Origin: Bordetella parapertussis
GTDB lineage: Bacteria > Pseudomonadota > Gammaproteobacteria > Burkholderiales > SG8-41
Direction: 5' to 3'
NCBI GenBank assembly: GCA_945861275.1
Contig: CAMATZ010000007.1
Location: 62,001-126,000 of the forward strand
Length of the DNA stretch: 64,000 bases
In this document: positions 49,683 through 57,629 of the stretch, one piece after another
Layout of the letters: every line of letters begins with the position of its first letter
How positions within the stretch are numbered: position 1 is the stretch's first letter
The notes under the pieces: generated by a model
Database searches by the model: none
Seen by the model: only the letters and a program-made list of their open reading frames with translations
What the model was told of the DNA's origin: nothing
Made by a program: the position numbers and the translations under genes

Positions 49683-50152
49683 CTTACGCCTTCATGTCTC
49701 AACAGCCAGCGCTTGATGGTGATCGGCTCGCCGCCGCGCGCGTGCATGAAACCACCGATGCCGTTCGACGCCAGCACTCGGTGGCAGGGTATCAACAGCG
49801 GCAGACGGTTTTTGCCGCAGGCGCCGCCCACCGCGCGCGGCGCGTTGTGTATGCGCAGTGCGATATCTTTGTAAGTATTTGTTTTTCCTGCCGAAATTCC
49901 AGATATCTCGCGCCATACCCGGCACTGAAAAGCGCTCCCGCGATACTCAAACGGCAGGCTGAACCGATAGTACGGATCGTCGATGTAGCGCTCAATCTGG
50001 CGGCACACGCGCTCAGCGAGTTTGTTCAGCGGTGCAAGCGTAGCCACGCCGCGCGGCAGGTATTCGATGTCGGTCAGCAACTCTCCCACCGTGCGTATGC
50101 CAAGCACCGCGAACGGCGTGGCGATCTTGGCGTGATGCGTGTCGAGCAACAT
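49676..50152 (-). CDS. ogt: Methylated-DNA-protein-cysteine S-methyltransferase (Ogt type)
   Basis: A 158-residue suicide DNA-repair protein that removes alkyl groups from O6-alkylguanine. The acceptor motif is LIPCHRVLASNG, with the Cys near residue 121, and GKTNTYKDIALRI is the helix-turn-helix contact region. The N-terminal domain is short. AT-rich motif copy H lies in the GKTNTYKDIA codons. It is downstream of, and codirectional with, otnK-otnC and upstream of xerD on the same strand. Confidence 0.92.
   Translation of the reverse strand: MLLDTHHAKIATPFAVLGIRTVGELLTDIEYLPRGVATLAPLNKLAERVCRQIERYIDDPYYRFSLPFEYRGSAFQCRVWREISGISAGKTNTYKDIALRIHNAPRAVGGACGKNRLPLLIPCHRVLASNGIGGFMHARGGEPITIKRWLLRHEGVRA
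49873..49885 (+). repeat. AT-rich interspersed 13-mer, copy H
   Basis: Exact AAGTATTTGTTTT inside ogt, preceded by GATATCTTTGT. On the coding strand it specifies the conserved KTNTY segment with AAA, ACA, AAT and ACT codons. Confidence 0.6.
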
Positions 50153-50226
50153 AGTGCAACCAGTTTACCGGGAAAGCAGGATGAACGGCACGGATTCCAG
50201 CCCGGCTGACCAGCGAAATTCTTTAC

Positions 50227-50874
50227 TCAGGTTGGGAATCTGCGATTCAGATCTGCTACCTGTTCAGGCGTGAGCATGCGCGTGGGATGCCCCTGCAGCA
50301 ACAGCATCAGGCGCGCGGTTTGCTCCAGTTCCTCGATGGCGTATACCGCCGCTGTCAGCGATGTGCCCGCGACCACCGGACCGTGATTCGCCAGCAGCAC
50401 TGCATGATGCTTAGCGGCGAGTTTACGCACTGCATCGGCCAGTGCCATGTCACCCGGCGCGTAGTACGGCGCCAGCGCGAGTTTGCCCACCTGCATCACC
50501 GCATACGCGGTGATCGGCGGGAACACATCCTCAGGATTGAGGCCCTCGAGACACGACACCGCCACCGCATGCAGGCAATGCAGATGCACCACAGCTGTGC
50601 TGGCGGGACGTTCGTGATACATGCCGAGATGCAGAAAGGCTTCTTTCGACGGCGCATCGCCGCTTATCAGTTTGCCGTTGCCATCCAGCCGCGAGATGCG
50701 CGCCGGGTCCAGCCGGCCCAGACAAGAATTTGTCGGTGTCAGCAAATAGCCGTCGGGCAATTTCACACTGATGTTTCCGGCACTGCCGTGCGCCAGACCG
50801 CGCTGGTACAGCGATAGACCCAACTCAGCCATTTGTTCACGCAACTGAGGTTCACGTAATTGATTTTCACTCAT
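50227..50874 (-). CDS. otnC: 3-oxo-tetronate 4-phosphate decarboxylase OtnC
   Basis: A 215-residue class II aldolase/adducin-family enzyme. In acid-sugar catabolism OtnC decarboxylates 3-oxo-tetronate 4-phosphate to dihydroxyacetone phosphate. Visible are the phosphate-loop GSAGNISVKL, the metal His pair in AVVHLHCLHAVAVSC and the second His of LLANHGPVVAG. The start overlaps the stop of otnK by four bases, so the pair is coupled. Confidence 0.88.
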   Translation of the reverse strand: MSENQLREPQLREQMAELGLSLYQRGLAHGSAGNISVKLPDGYLLTPTNSCLGRLDPARISRLDGNGKLISGDAPSKEAFLHLGMYHERPASTAVVHLHCLHAVAVSCLEGLNPEDVFPPITAYAVMQVGKLALAPYYAPGDMALADAVRKLAAKHHAVLLANHGPVVAGTSLTAAVYAIEELEQTARLMLLLQGHPTRMLTPEQVADLNRRFPT

Positions 50875-52118
50875 TGCAGCACCCGAAAAGCTTTCACAAA
50901 AAAATCATCGCCGCCGAAGTTGCCGGATTTCAGCGCCAGCGCAATGGGTTTGGGTCCCACACTCATGGTCCACGGCACACCGGGATCAATCTGCGGACCG
51001 ATGCGCAAAGCTTCGATGCCCAGCGCGTGCACCACCGCGCCCGACGTTTCACCACCGGCAACCACCAGTTGATCGACACCGGCATCGACCAGCCCGCACG
51101 CAATTTTCGCGAGCGCCTGTTCTATCAGTTGGCCCGCGGTGCTTGCGCCCAGACGCGATTGTATCGCCTGCACTGCTGCCGGCATTGCAGTCGAATACAA
51201 GAGCACCGGGCCTGCCGTCAGCAAAGATTTCGCCCACTCCAGTGCGCGTGCGATTTCCTGCTCACCTGACGCCAGCTTCACAGGGTCAAGTGCGCGCGCT
51301 GCGGCGCCGGTATTGATGAAATGCGCGACCTGCGCATTCGTCGCCATCGAACAACTGCCCGAGATTATCGCGCGATGGCCACTGGCGCGCGGTAGCGTCG
51401 TTGCGGTTGCACCGCTCACTGCAAAATTCTGCGGCAAGCCGATGGCCACACCCGACCCGGCGGTGACCAATGGCATGTCACTTAGCGCCTGCCCCAGCCG
51501 CATCAAATCATCATTGCTCAACGCATCGACGATCGCCACTTTGACACCAGCAGATTTGAGCGCAGCCACACGCGCACGGATCGCGTCTGGCCCACACGCG
51601 ACATCCTGGTAACCAATCAACCCGACCCTGCTCTTCATCTGCGCCTGCAATACACGCACCAGATTGGCATCGGTCATCGGTGTCAGCGGATGATCGCGCA
51701 TGCCCGATTCATGCAGCGGCACATCGCCTACGAACAAATGCCCCTTGAACACCGTGCGCCCCGCTTGCGGAAACGCCGGGCACGCAATGGTGAAATCGCA
51801 AGCCAGTGCTTGCATCAATGCCTCGGTGACGGGACCGATATTGCCCGCCGGCGTGGAATCAAACGTCGAGCAATACTTGAAATAAATCTGCCTGCAGCCG
51901 TGCTGTTGCAGCCACTTCAATGCAGCCAGCGACTGCGCCACTGCGTCAGCCGCCGGGATAGTGCGCGACTTTAGCGCCACCACGGCTGCATCAACTTCGT
52001 CCTTCAGCAATGCACCGGGCACACCCACGGTCTGCACGGTGCGCATGCCGCCGCGCACCAGATTATTGGCGAGGTCGGTGGCGCCGGTGAAATCGTCGGC
52101 TATGCAGCCCAGCAGCAT
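50871..52118 (-). CDS. otnK: 3-oxo-tetronate kinase OtnK
   Basis: A 415-residue four-carbon acid sugar kinase that phosphorylates 3-oxo-tetronate at C4, supplying the substrate of OtnC. The N-terminal domain opens GCIADDFTGATDLANNLVRG; the ATP-binding C-terminal domain has VVAGGETSGAVVHALG. It is the first gene of the minus-strand otnK-otnC operon and is divergent from the isopropylmalate dehydrogenase-like gene, 37 bases away. No LtnD/DtnE-type hydroxyacid dehydrogenase or PdxA2 is adjacent. Confidence 0.92.
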   Translation of the reverse strand: MLLGCIADDFTGATDLANNLVRGGMRTVQTVGVPGALLKDEVDAAVVALKSRTIPAADAVAQSLAALKWLQQHGCRQIYFKYCSTFDSTPAGNIGPVTEALMQALACDFTIACPAFPQAGRTVFKGHLFVGDVPLHESGMRDHPLTPMTDANLVRVLQAQMKSRVGLIGYQDVACGPDAIRARVAALKSAGVKVAIVDALSNDDLMRLGQALSDMPLVTAGSGVAIGLPQNFAVSGATATTLPRASGHRAIISGSCSMATNAQVAHFINTGAAARALDPVKLASGEQEIARALEWAKSLLTAGPVLLYSTAMPAAVQAIQSRLGASTAGQLIEQALAKIACGLVDAGVDQLVVAGGETSGAVVHALGIEALRIGPQIDPGVPWTMSVGPKPIALALKSGNFGGDDFFVKAFRVLQ

Positions 52119-52155
52119 GATATCGTGTCGGGGCGAATTCTAACAAGGAAACCTT

Positions 52156-53214
52156 ATGAAGATTCTCGTACTCCCCGGTGACGGCATCGGCCCCGAAATC
52201 ACGCAAGCCACGCTGACGGTGCTCGACCGCGTCAACGCCAGATTCAAACTCGGTCTGGAATGGGATCAACGTGACATGGGCCTCGTCACGCTCAAAAAAG
52301 TCGGCTCCACCTTGCCGGATGAGGTGATGGAAGCCGCGCGCAAGGCGCCCGGTATTATTCTGGGTCCGGTGGATCATCTGATCTATCCGTCGCGTGAAAA
52401 AGGCGGCATCAATCCATCCGGTGAGTTTCGCACCAAGCTCGATTTGTTCGCCAATATCCGCCCCGCCATCTCTCGCATGGGGGTGGGGCTGACCGGCAAG
52501 CCGATTGATCTGGTGATTTTTCGCGAATGCACCGAGGGTTTTTACAGCGACCGCAATATGTTCATGGGGCGCGGCGAATTCATGCCCACCGAAGACATGG
52601 CCATCGCCGTGCGGAAAGTTACCGCGCGCCAGTGCGAACGCATAACCCGCGTCGCCTTTGACTGGGCGCGCAAGCGCCGCAAAAAAGTCACCGCGGTGCA
52701 CAAGGCCAATGTGTTTCATATGTCCGACAACCTGTTTTTGCGCGAAGTGCGCAAAGTCGCCAAGGAGTATCCCGACGTGGAACTCGACGAAAAAATCGTC
52801 GATGCCATGGCCGCATTGCTGGTGCGCCACCCCGACAGATTCGACTGCATCGTCACCGGCAATATGTTCGGCGACATTCTCTCTGACGAAGCCTCCGAAA
52901 TTTCCGGCGGACTTGGTCTGGCCGCCTCCACCATGGCGGGCGACGATGCCTGCTGCGCGCAGGCCCAGCATGGCTCCGCGCCGGACATAGCGGGAAAAGA
53001 CATCGCCAATCCCACCTCGCTGATTTTGTCGGCGGCGATGCTGCTCGACTGGTTGAGCATCCGTCACAAACGATCTGAGTTTGACGCTGCCGCCAAGGCC
53101 ATCGATACCGCCATCAACGCCGCGCTGCAAAAACCGGAGACACGCACGCCGGATATCGGCGGCAAATTGGGCACGCAGGCGTTTGCGAAAACGGTAGCTG
53201 ATTTGGTTGGCTGA
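52156..53214 (+). CDS. Isocitrate/isopropylmalate dehydrogenase-family protein (tartrate/malate type)
   Basis: A 352-residue NAD-dependent beta-decarboxylating dehydrogenase family member. The N-terminus MKILVLPGDGIGPEITQATL is typical; substrate-binding FRECTEGFYSD, catalytic KANVFHMSDNLF and metal-binding NMFGDILSDEASEISGGLGL are intact. Replacement of the LeuB loop by RECTEGFYSDRN indicates a malate, tartrate or homoisocitrate-like enzyme. It starts divergent from otnK and is followed 36 bases later by an Ldh-family gene, so it may feed 3-oxo-acid intermediates into the Otn route. Confidence 0.88.
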   Translation: MKILVLPGDGIGPEITQATLTVLDRVNARFKLGLEWDQRDMGLVTLKKVGSTLPDEVMEAARKAPGIILGPVDHLIYPSREKGGINPSGEFRTKLDLFANIRPAISRMGVGLTGKPIDLVIFRECTEGFYSDRNMFMGRGEFMPTEDMAIAVRKVTARQCERITRVAFDWARKRRKKVTAVHKANVFHMSDNLFLREVRKVAKEYPDVELDEKIVDAMAALLVRHPDRFDCIVTGNMFGDILSDEASEISGGLGLAASTMAGDDACCAQAQHGSAPDIAGKDIANPTSLILSAAMLLDWLSIRHKRSEFDAAAKAIDTAINAALQKPETRTPDIGGKLGTQAFAKTVADLVG

Positions 53215-53250
53215 GCGATCAATGTTCAAATTAGAGCCATTAAACAAAAT

Positions 53251-54300
53251 ATGACCGCCCGCATTAACGCTACCGCTCTGATCGATTTCGCCACTGCGGT
53301 CTACGCCGGCGCCGGCGTGCCGGAGCCCGACGCACATCTCATCGCCGACACACTGGTGCAGGCCGACCTGTGGGGCCACCAGTCGCACGGTGTGCTGCGC
53401 CTCGGCTGGTATCTCGACCGCATACGCAACGGTGTGATGAAGCCGGTAACGACGCCGGAATTTGTAGTGGATGCCGGTGCGGTGGCGGTGATCGACGGCC
53501 ACGACGGTGTGGGGCATGTGCTGACCGAACTCGCGCGCAAGGAAGCGGTGAAACGCGCCAGGCTGCACGGCATCGCGGTGGTCGGCGTGCGCATGTCGAA
53601 CCACTTCGGCACCTGCATGTATTACACCCGCCTCGGCGCACTTGACGGCTGCGTGATGCTGCTCACCAGCAACGGCGGCCCGGCGATGGCGCCGTGGGGC
53701 GGGCGCAAGAAAATCATCGGCACCAATCCCTGGTCAGTGGCCGCGCCCGCAGGCAAACGCCCGCCGCTGCTGGTGGACATGGCTGCCACCGGTGTCGCAC
53801 GCGGAAAAATTTATCTCGCGCGCAACAAGCAGCTGCCGATACCGCTGGGCTGGGCCATCAACAGCGAGGGTGCGCCCACCACCGATCCGCAGGAGGCCAT
53901 CGACGGCATCATCCTGCCGATGGCCGAACACAAGGGCTACGCGATTGCGACGATGGTCGACATGCTCTCCGGCGTGTTGACCGGCAGCGGCTTTTTATCG
54001 AACGTGCACAGCCCCTACAAAACCGCCGAGAAAAGCAACTGCGGGCATCTGATGGTGGCAATGAACATCGAGGCGTTTCAACCGCTCGCGCAGTTTCACG
54101 CGCGCATGGATGAATTCCTGAGCGAAATCAAATCCGTGCCGCTCGCCAAAGGCGTTGATGAAGTGTTCTACCCCGGCGAGATGGAGGCGAACAACGACGT
54201 GCGCAACCGGCATGACGGATTGCAGTTGCCGGATGACACCATTGCTGATTTGCGGCGAATTGCAAAAGAGACAGGATTGGAAGCGAAGCTGCCGCTGTAG
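53251..54300 (+). CDS. Ldh-family NAD(P)-dependent dehydrogenase
   Basis: A 349-residue relative of malate/L-lactate and ureidoglycolate dehydrogenases. Visible are LWGHQSHGVLRLGWYLDRIR, the cofactor segment MSNHFGTCMYYTRLGA, GTNPWSVAAPAG and LIMSGVLTG-type MLSGVLTGSGFL. It differs clearly from the paralogue at 6203-7234. It lies 36 bases downstream of the isopropylmalate dehydrogenase-like gene, so the two likely share a message and possibly a pathway of hydroxy-acid oxidation. Confidence 0.87.
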   Translation: MTARINATALIDFATAVYAGAGVPEPDAHLIADTLVQADLWGHQSHGVLRLGWYLDRIRNGVMKPVTTPEFVVDAGAVAVIDGHDGVGHVLTELARKEAVKRARLHGIAVVGVRMSNHFGTCMYYTRLGALDGCVMLLTSNGGPAMAPWGGRKKIIGTNPWSVAAPAGKRPPLLVDMAATGVARGKIYLARNKQLPIPLGWAINSEGAPTTDPQEAIDGIILPMAEHKGYAIATMVDMLSGVLTGSGFLSNVHSPYKTAEKSNCGHLMVAMNIEAFQPLAQFHARMDEFLSEIKSVPLAKGVDEVFYPGEMEANNDVRNRHDGLQLPDDTIADLRRIAKETGLEAKLPL

Positions 54301-54316
54301 ATTCCCGTAGATCCGA

Positions 54317-54733
54317 CTAGCGAAGAAACGGATTAACCACGCGCAATTGCTTGTCAATAACCTGCCCGTGCTGCATATCCTCCGAATACAGCACCTTGGC
54401 GCCCGCGATTAACGCTGACGCAACAATCAGCGAGTCGTACAGGGAAAACTTGTAACGCTCACATACCTCCAGCCCGCGATCATGCGTTGCTACCGTGACC
54501 GGCTCCACGCTGCAAACAGCCCGCACCGTGTCGAGAATTTCTCTTACATCGCCCAGCGGCAGACGCAGCTTGCGCATCGCAACCGCCGCAAATTCATTCA
54601 ACACCTGCACGCTGATCACGCCCCGTTTCGCGAGCAGCTGTTCAACACGGTCCGCCTTGGTTGCTTCATCCGACAGCAGATAAAACAGCACGCTGGTGTC
54701 GAAGAACGACGCCGGCGCATCAGGAACGCTCAT
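54317..54733 (-). CDS. PIN-domain toxin, VapC-like
   Basis: A 138-residue PIN-domain ribonuclease. The acidic metal site is D12 in SFFDTSVLFYLL, Glu in QVLNEFAAVAM, Asp in LYDSLIVASAL and Asp in SEDMQHGQV. Start MSVPDAPAS at 54733 overlaps the antitoxin stop by 14 bases. It is the usual type II layout, with the toxin downstream. It probably cleaves RNA when freed from its partner. Confidence 0.88.
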   Translation of the reverse strand: MSVPDAPASFFDTSVLFYLLSDEATKADRVEQLLAKRGVISVQVLNEFAAVAMRKLRLPLGDVREILDTVRAVCSVEPVTVATHDRGLEVCERYKFSLYDSLIVASALIAGAKVLYSEDMQHGQVIDKQLRVVNPFLR

Positions 54734-54953
54734 GCGCTTCGAGCCGGTCGAACTTGAAGGTAGCGGGCAGGCGGCCACGAAACTTCCGCAGCCGCGCCAG
54801 CAGTTCACGCGTGTCAGGGGCTTTCGCTACTTGAAGCGTCCGCTTACCCGCGACCTGTAGCTCGATCTGATCGCCTTCCTTGAGCGCCAACGCGTCGACA
54901 ACAACTGCGGGCAGCCGCACGGCAAGGCTATTGCCCCATTTGGAAACCTGCAT
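54720..54953 (-). CDS. AbrB/MazE-type antitoxin (VapB-like)
   Basis: A 77-residue antitoxin with an AbrB/SpoVT fold in its first 45 residues: MQVSKWGNSLAVRLPAVVVD and ALALKEGDQIELQVAG. The C-terminal TFKFDRLEAHERS would neutralise the toxin. It starts 15 bases downstream of a palindromic operator (54969-55008), to which it probably binds for autoregulation. Confidence 0.88.
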   Translation of the reverse strand: MQVSKWGNSLAVRLPAVVVDALALKEGDQIELQVAGKRTLQVAKAPDTRELLARLRKFRGRLPATFKFDRLEAHERS

Positions 54954-54968
54954 GGCGTACCTCGTTTA

Positions 54969-55008
54969 GATATACATTAATGATAGAGTATATCATTGGT
55001 TGTATATC
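54969..55008. promoter_or_regulatory. Probable operator/promoter of the VapBC-like operon
   Basis: Nested dyads: outer GATATACA/TGTATATC and inner AATGATA/TATCATT, both centred near 54988. The spacing of the arms and the AT-rich character suit an AbrB-type dimer site covering the promoter, with the antitoxin start 15 bases away. Confidence 0.7.
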
Positions 55009-55081
55009 TGCGCTATGCGATTGCTTCTGCGCGGACTGGACGTGCGCCACGCTGGACGAAGAATTTGGTGAGTGACGAGAC

Positions 55082-55112
55082 CCCGGAATACGCTATGCTT
55101 CTTCCGGGCTAC
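55082..55112. repeat. GTAGCC hairpin, copy 3
   Basis: Inverted unit whose stem is CCCGGAA/TTCCGGG around GAAGCATAGCGTA, a third stem variant of the family seen at 38736 and 40381. It ends near the dinB start. Confidence 0.75.
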
Positions 55113-55162
55113 GCTTGCTGGCGCGAGGCGTGGTCTCTGGCAATTTTACTCGAGGAACCCTC

Positions 55163-55664
55163 ATGATCACTTCCGCCTATGTGCGCACCATGGCGCACTA
55201 CAACAGCGAAATGAATCGCCGCATCTATGCCGGCGCGGCGCGTCTGAGTGACGAACAGCGCCGCGCGGATGTCGGGCTCTTCTGGAAATCGCTGCATGGC
55301 ACGCTATGCCATCTGCTGTGGGGCGACCGGCAATGGATGTCGCGCTTTGACGGCTGGCCGCCCAACACCCTGCCCAATCCGCAGAGCCCAACGCTGATTC
55401 ACGATTTTGACGCGTTAAGAAACGAACGCGTCACAGCGGATGCGCGAATCGAGGCGTTCGCCAACCGCATCGATGACGCATGGCTGGCTGAGGATCTCGA
55501 GTGGTACAGTGGCGGGGCAAAAAAGAATCTGCGCAAGGGCAAGCGCGGCCTGCTAATGCACTTTTTCAATCATCAACCATCGCGGCCAGGCGCATGCGGC
55601 ATTAACCCTGCGAGACGTTGACCCCGGCGATACGGATTTGTTCCTGGTTGTGCCGGACCTTTGA
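55163..55664 (+). pseudogene. DinB-family protein, frameshifted near the C-terminus
   Basis: ATG 55163 opens a normal DinB/YfiT-like four-helix protein (YVRTMAHYNSEMNRRIYAGA, LHGTLCHLLWGDRQWMSRFD, LLMHFFNHQ). After NHQ, the frame continues PSRPGACGINPARR and stops at 55621. In the +1 frame, HRGQAHAALTLRDVDPGDTD, then LFLVVPDL and TGA at 55664, restores the family's C-terminus. A small deletion at about 55576-55580 has therefore removed the first His of the THHRG-type metal site and shifted the frame. The gene is probably inactive, or the shift is a sequencing error. Confidence 0.82.
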
Positions 55665-55714
55665 TTACAGGAAATAACCTGCAACCTGCGGCGCGCCCAA
55701 AGGGATCTCGTTTC

Positions 55715-55737
55715 ACCCTTCACTCTTCCCCCTTCAC
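55715..55737. repeat. Heptamer repeat, copy 3
   Basis: TTTCACCCTTCACTCTTCCC CCTTCAC, downstream of the Bug gene at 55749. Confidence 0.5.
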
Positions 55738-55748
55738 AGCGTCAAAAA

Positions 55749-56714
55749 CTACTCCGCCTTCACCCCCGCCTGCTTCACCACCTTGCCCCATAACGCATAA
55801 TCCGCGCGTATCTGCTTGTCGAACTCCGTCGGCGCGGAGGGGGATGGCGTCATGCCCAGCGCCTGTATGCGGCTTTGCACGTCGGGCATTTGCAGCGCGC
55901 GCACGATGGCGCTGTTCAGCGCGTTGATGATCGGGCGCGGCGTGGCGGCGGGCGCCACCATGCCGTACCACTCGATCACGTTGGCGAATTCCAGGAAGCC
56001 CGCTTCGGCTGCGGTGGGCACTGCACGCAGCGCTTCAATGCGTGTTGCGCCGATGATGCCGATGGCGCGCAGCTTGCCGGTTTTGATATGGGGCACCACC
56101 GATGTCGGATTGGAGATCATGGTGTTGACGTTGCCGCCCAGCAGGTCCAGCACCGCCGGCCCCGCGCCCTTATAGGGGATGTGCGTCATGTTCACGCCTG
56201 CCGAAAGTTTGAACAACTCGCCCGCCAGATGCTGCAACGAGGCGCTCGATGCGAACGTCACCTTGCCTGGATTTTGTTTCGCGTACGCGGCAACTTCTTT
56301 CAGCGTATTCGCCGGCAGCGACGGATGCGCGGTCATGATCATCGGCTGCTGCGTGAGGCGCGTGATGCCGGAAAAATCGCGCAGGGCGTTGTAACCGACC
56401 TCGCTGAAAATATGCGGATTGACCGCGAGCGGACCCGAGAACCCAAACAAAATGGTGTAACCGTCGGGCGCGGATTTTGCCGCCAGCGCGGTGGCGATGC
56501 TGCCCTGCACGCCGCCGCGATTGTCGATAATGACTTGCTGTTTCCACATTTCCACCAGCTTCGGTGCGACGATGCGCGATACTGCGTCGGTGCCGCCACC
56601 CGGTGGCGCGGGCACGATCCAGCGTATCGGGCGATTCGGGAAAGCGTCTTGCGCGAGTGCGGGCATCGCGCCTGCGCACAAAACACAAAACCCTGTTCTT
56701 AGAATATTTTTCAT
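55749..56714 (-). CDS. Bug/TctC-family substrate-binding protein
   Basis: A 321-residue periplasmic protein. The signal peptide (MKNILRTGFCVLCAGAMPAL) ends AQ before DAFPNRPIRWIVPAPPGGGTD. Classical blocks: IIDNRGGVQGSIAT, APDGYTILF, MTHIPYKGAGPA, FANVIEWYGMVAPAATP. The gene is divergent from an SDR gene. The nearest downstream gene on its strand is the VapC/VapB pair, far away, so it is probably monocistronic. Confidence 0.92.
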   Translation of the reverse strand: MKNILRTGFCVLCAGAMPALAQDAFPNRPIRWIVPAPPGGGTDAVSRIVAPKLVEMWKQQVIIDNRGGVQGSIATALAAKSAPDGYTILFGFSGPLAVNPHIFSEVGYNALRDFSGITRLTQQPMIMTAHPSLPANTLKEVAAYAKQNPGKVTFASSASLQHLAGELFKLSAGVNMTHIPYKGAGPAVLDLLGGNVNTMISNPTSVVPHIKTGKLRAIGIIGATRIEALRAVPTAAEAGFLEFANVIEWYGMVAPAATPRPIINALNSAIVRALQMPDVQSRIQALGMTPSPSAPTEFDKQIRADYALWGKVVKQAGVKAE

Positions 56715-56788
56715 TACATCCTCCTCAGGAAACCGGAATCATTGCAACGAGTATACTCGTAGAAAATTTAATGATCACCGGAGTAGCA

Positions 56789-57607
56789 ATGCCTGCCACA
56801 CTGAAAGGAAAAACCGCGCTGGTCACCGGCTCCACCGGCGGCATCGGCGAAGCCTTCGCGCGCGCGTTCGCGGCCGAGGGCTGCAATGTGATGATGAATG
56901 GCATGGGCGACGCCGCCACGATTGAAAAGCTGCGCGCATCCATCGCACTGGAGCACGGCGTCAAGGTTGCTTATCACGGCGCGGATGTCGGCGTGCCCGC
57001 TGACATCGAGGCGATGGTGCGCGAAACCGAAAAACAGCTCGGCCCGGTGGACATTCTGGTCAACAATGCGGTGGTGCGGCACTACCATAAGGTCGAAGAT
57101 TTTCCTGTGGCTGAATGGGACCGCGCGCTCGCAGTGGATCTGTCGGCGGCGTTTCACACCATCCGCCTGACGATGCGCGGCATGAAGCAGCGCGGCTGGG
57201 GACGCATCATCAATATGTCATCGATACATGGCCGCATGGCGGTGCCCAACCGCGTCGATTACGTCACCGCCAAACACGCCCTCATCGGCATGACGCGGGG
57301 CGTGGCGCTCGAATGCGCGGACAGCGGCGTCACCATCAACGCGCTGATGCCGGGCTGGGTGCTGACACCGCACGCCGAAGGACAAATCGCGCGCCAGATG
57401 GCTGCCACCGGCGACAGCCGCGAAAAAGCATTGCATGCGTTAATGAGCGTGCGCCAACCGAGTCAGCGGCCGATCATGCCTTCCGACATCGCCGCATTCG
57501 GCGTGTTTTTGTGCAGCGGTCCCGGCGCGCATATCAACGGCGCCGCGCTGCCGATCGACGGCGCGTGGCAGGCGGGGTTTAATCTGACAGTCGGCAACTC
57601 GAAGTAA
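56789..57607 (+). CDS. Short-chain dehydrogenase (3-hydroxybutyrate dehydrogenase-like)
   Basis: A 272-residue SDR with the full active site. GSTGGIG near residues 14-20 binds NAD(P); NNAVVRHYHK, Ser in NMSSIHGRMAV and Tyr-x-x-x-Lys in VDYVTAKHALIGMT follow. The overall arrangement resembles 3-hydroxybutyrate dehydrogenase. ATG 56789 has CGGAG upstream; ATG 56771 would add six residues. It is followed 22 bases later by an aldo/keto reductase, so both probably oxidise or reduce the same class of carbonyl. Confidence 0.87.
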   Translation: MPATLKGKTALVTGSTGGIGEAFARAFAAEGCNVMMNGMGDAATIEKLRASIALEHGVKVAYHGADVGVPADIEAMVRETEKQLGPVDILVNNAVVRHYHKVEDFPVAEWDRALAVDLSAAFHTIRLTMRGMKQRGWGRIINMSSIHGRMAVPNRVDYVTAKHALIGMTRGVALECADSGVTINALMPGWVLTPHAEGQIARQMAATGDSREKALHALMSVRQPSQRPIMPSDIAAFGVFLCSGPGAHINGAALPIDGAWQAGFNLTVGNSK

Positions 57608-57629
57608 CGTGTGATTTTAAATAACTTTT

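Noticed and set aside
52063-53604. Long minus-strand open frame of about 513 codons
   Set aside because: It lies opposite two well-supported genes (isopropylmalate dehydrogenase-like and Ldh-family). Its predicted protein is His/Arg-rich with no family motif, typical of a GC-driven shadow frame.
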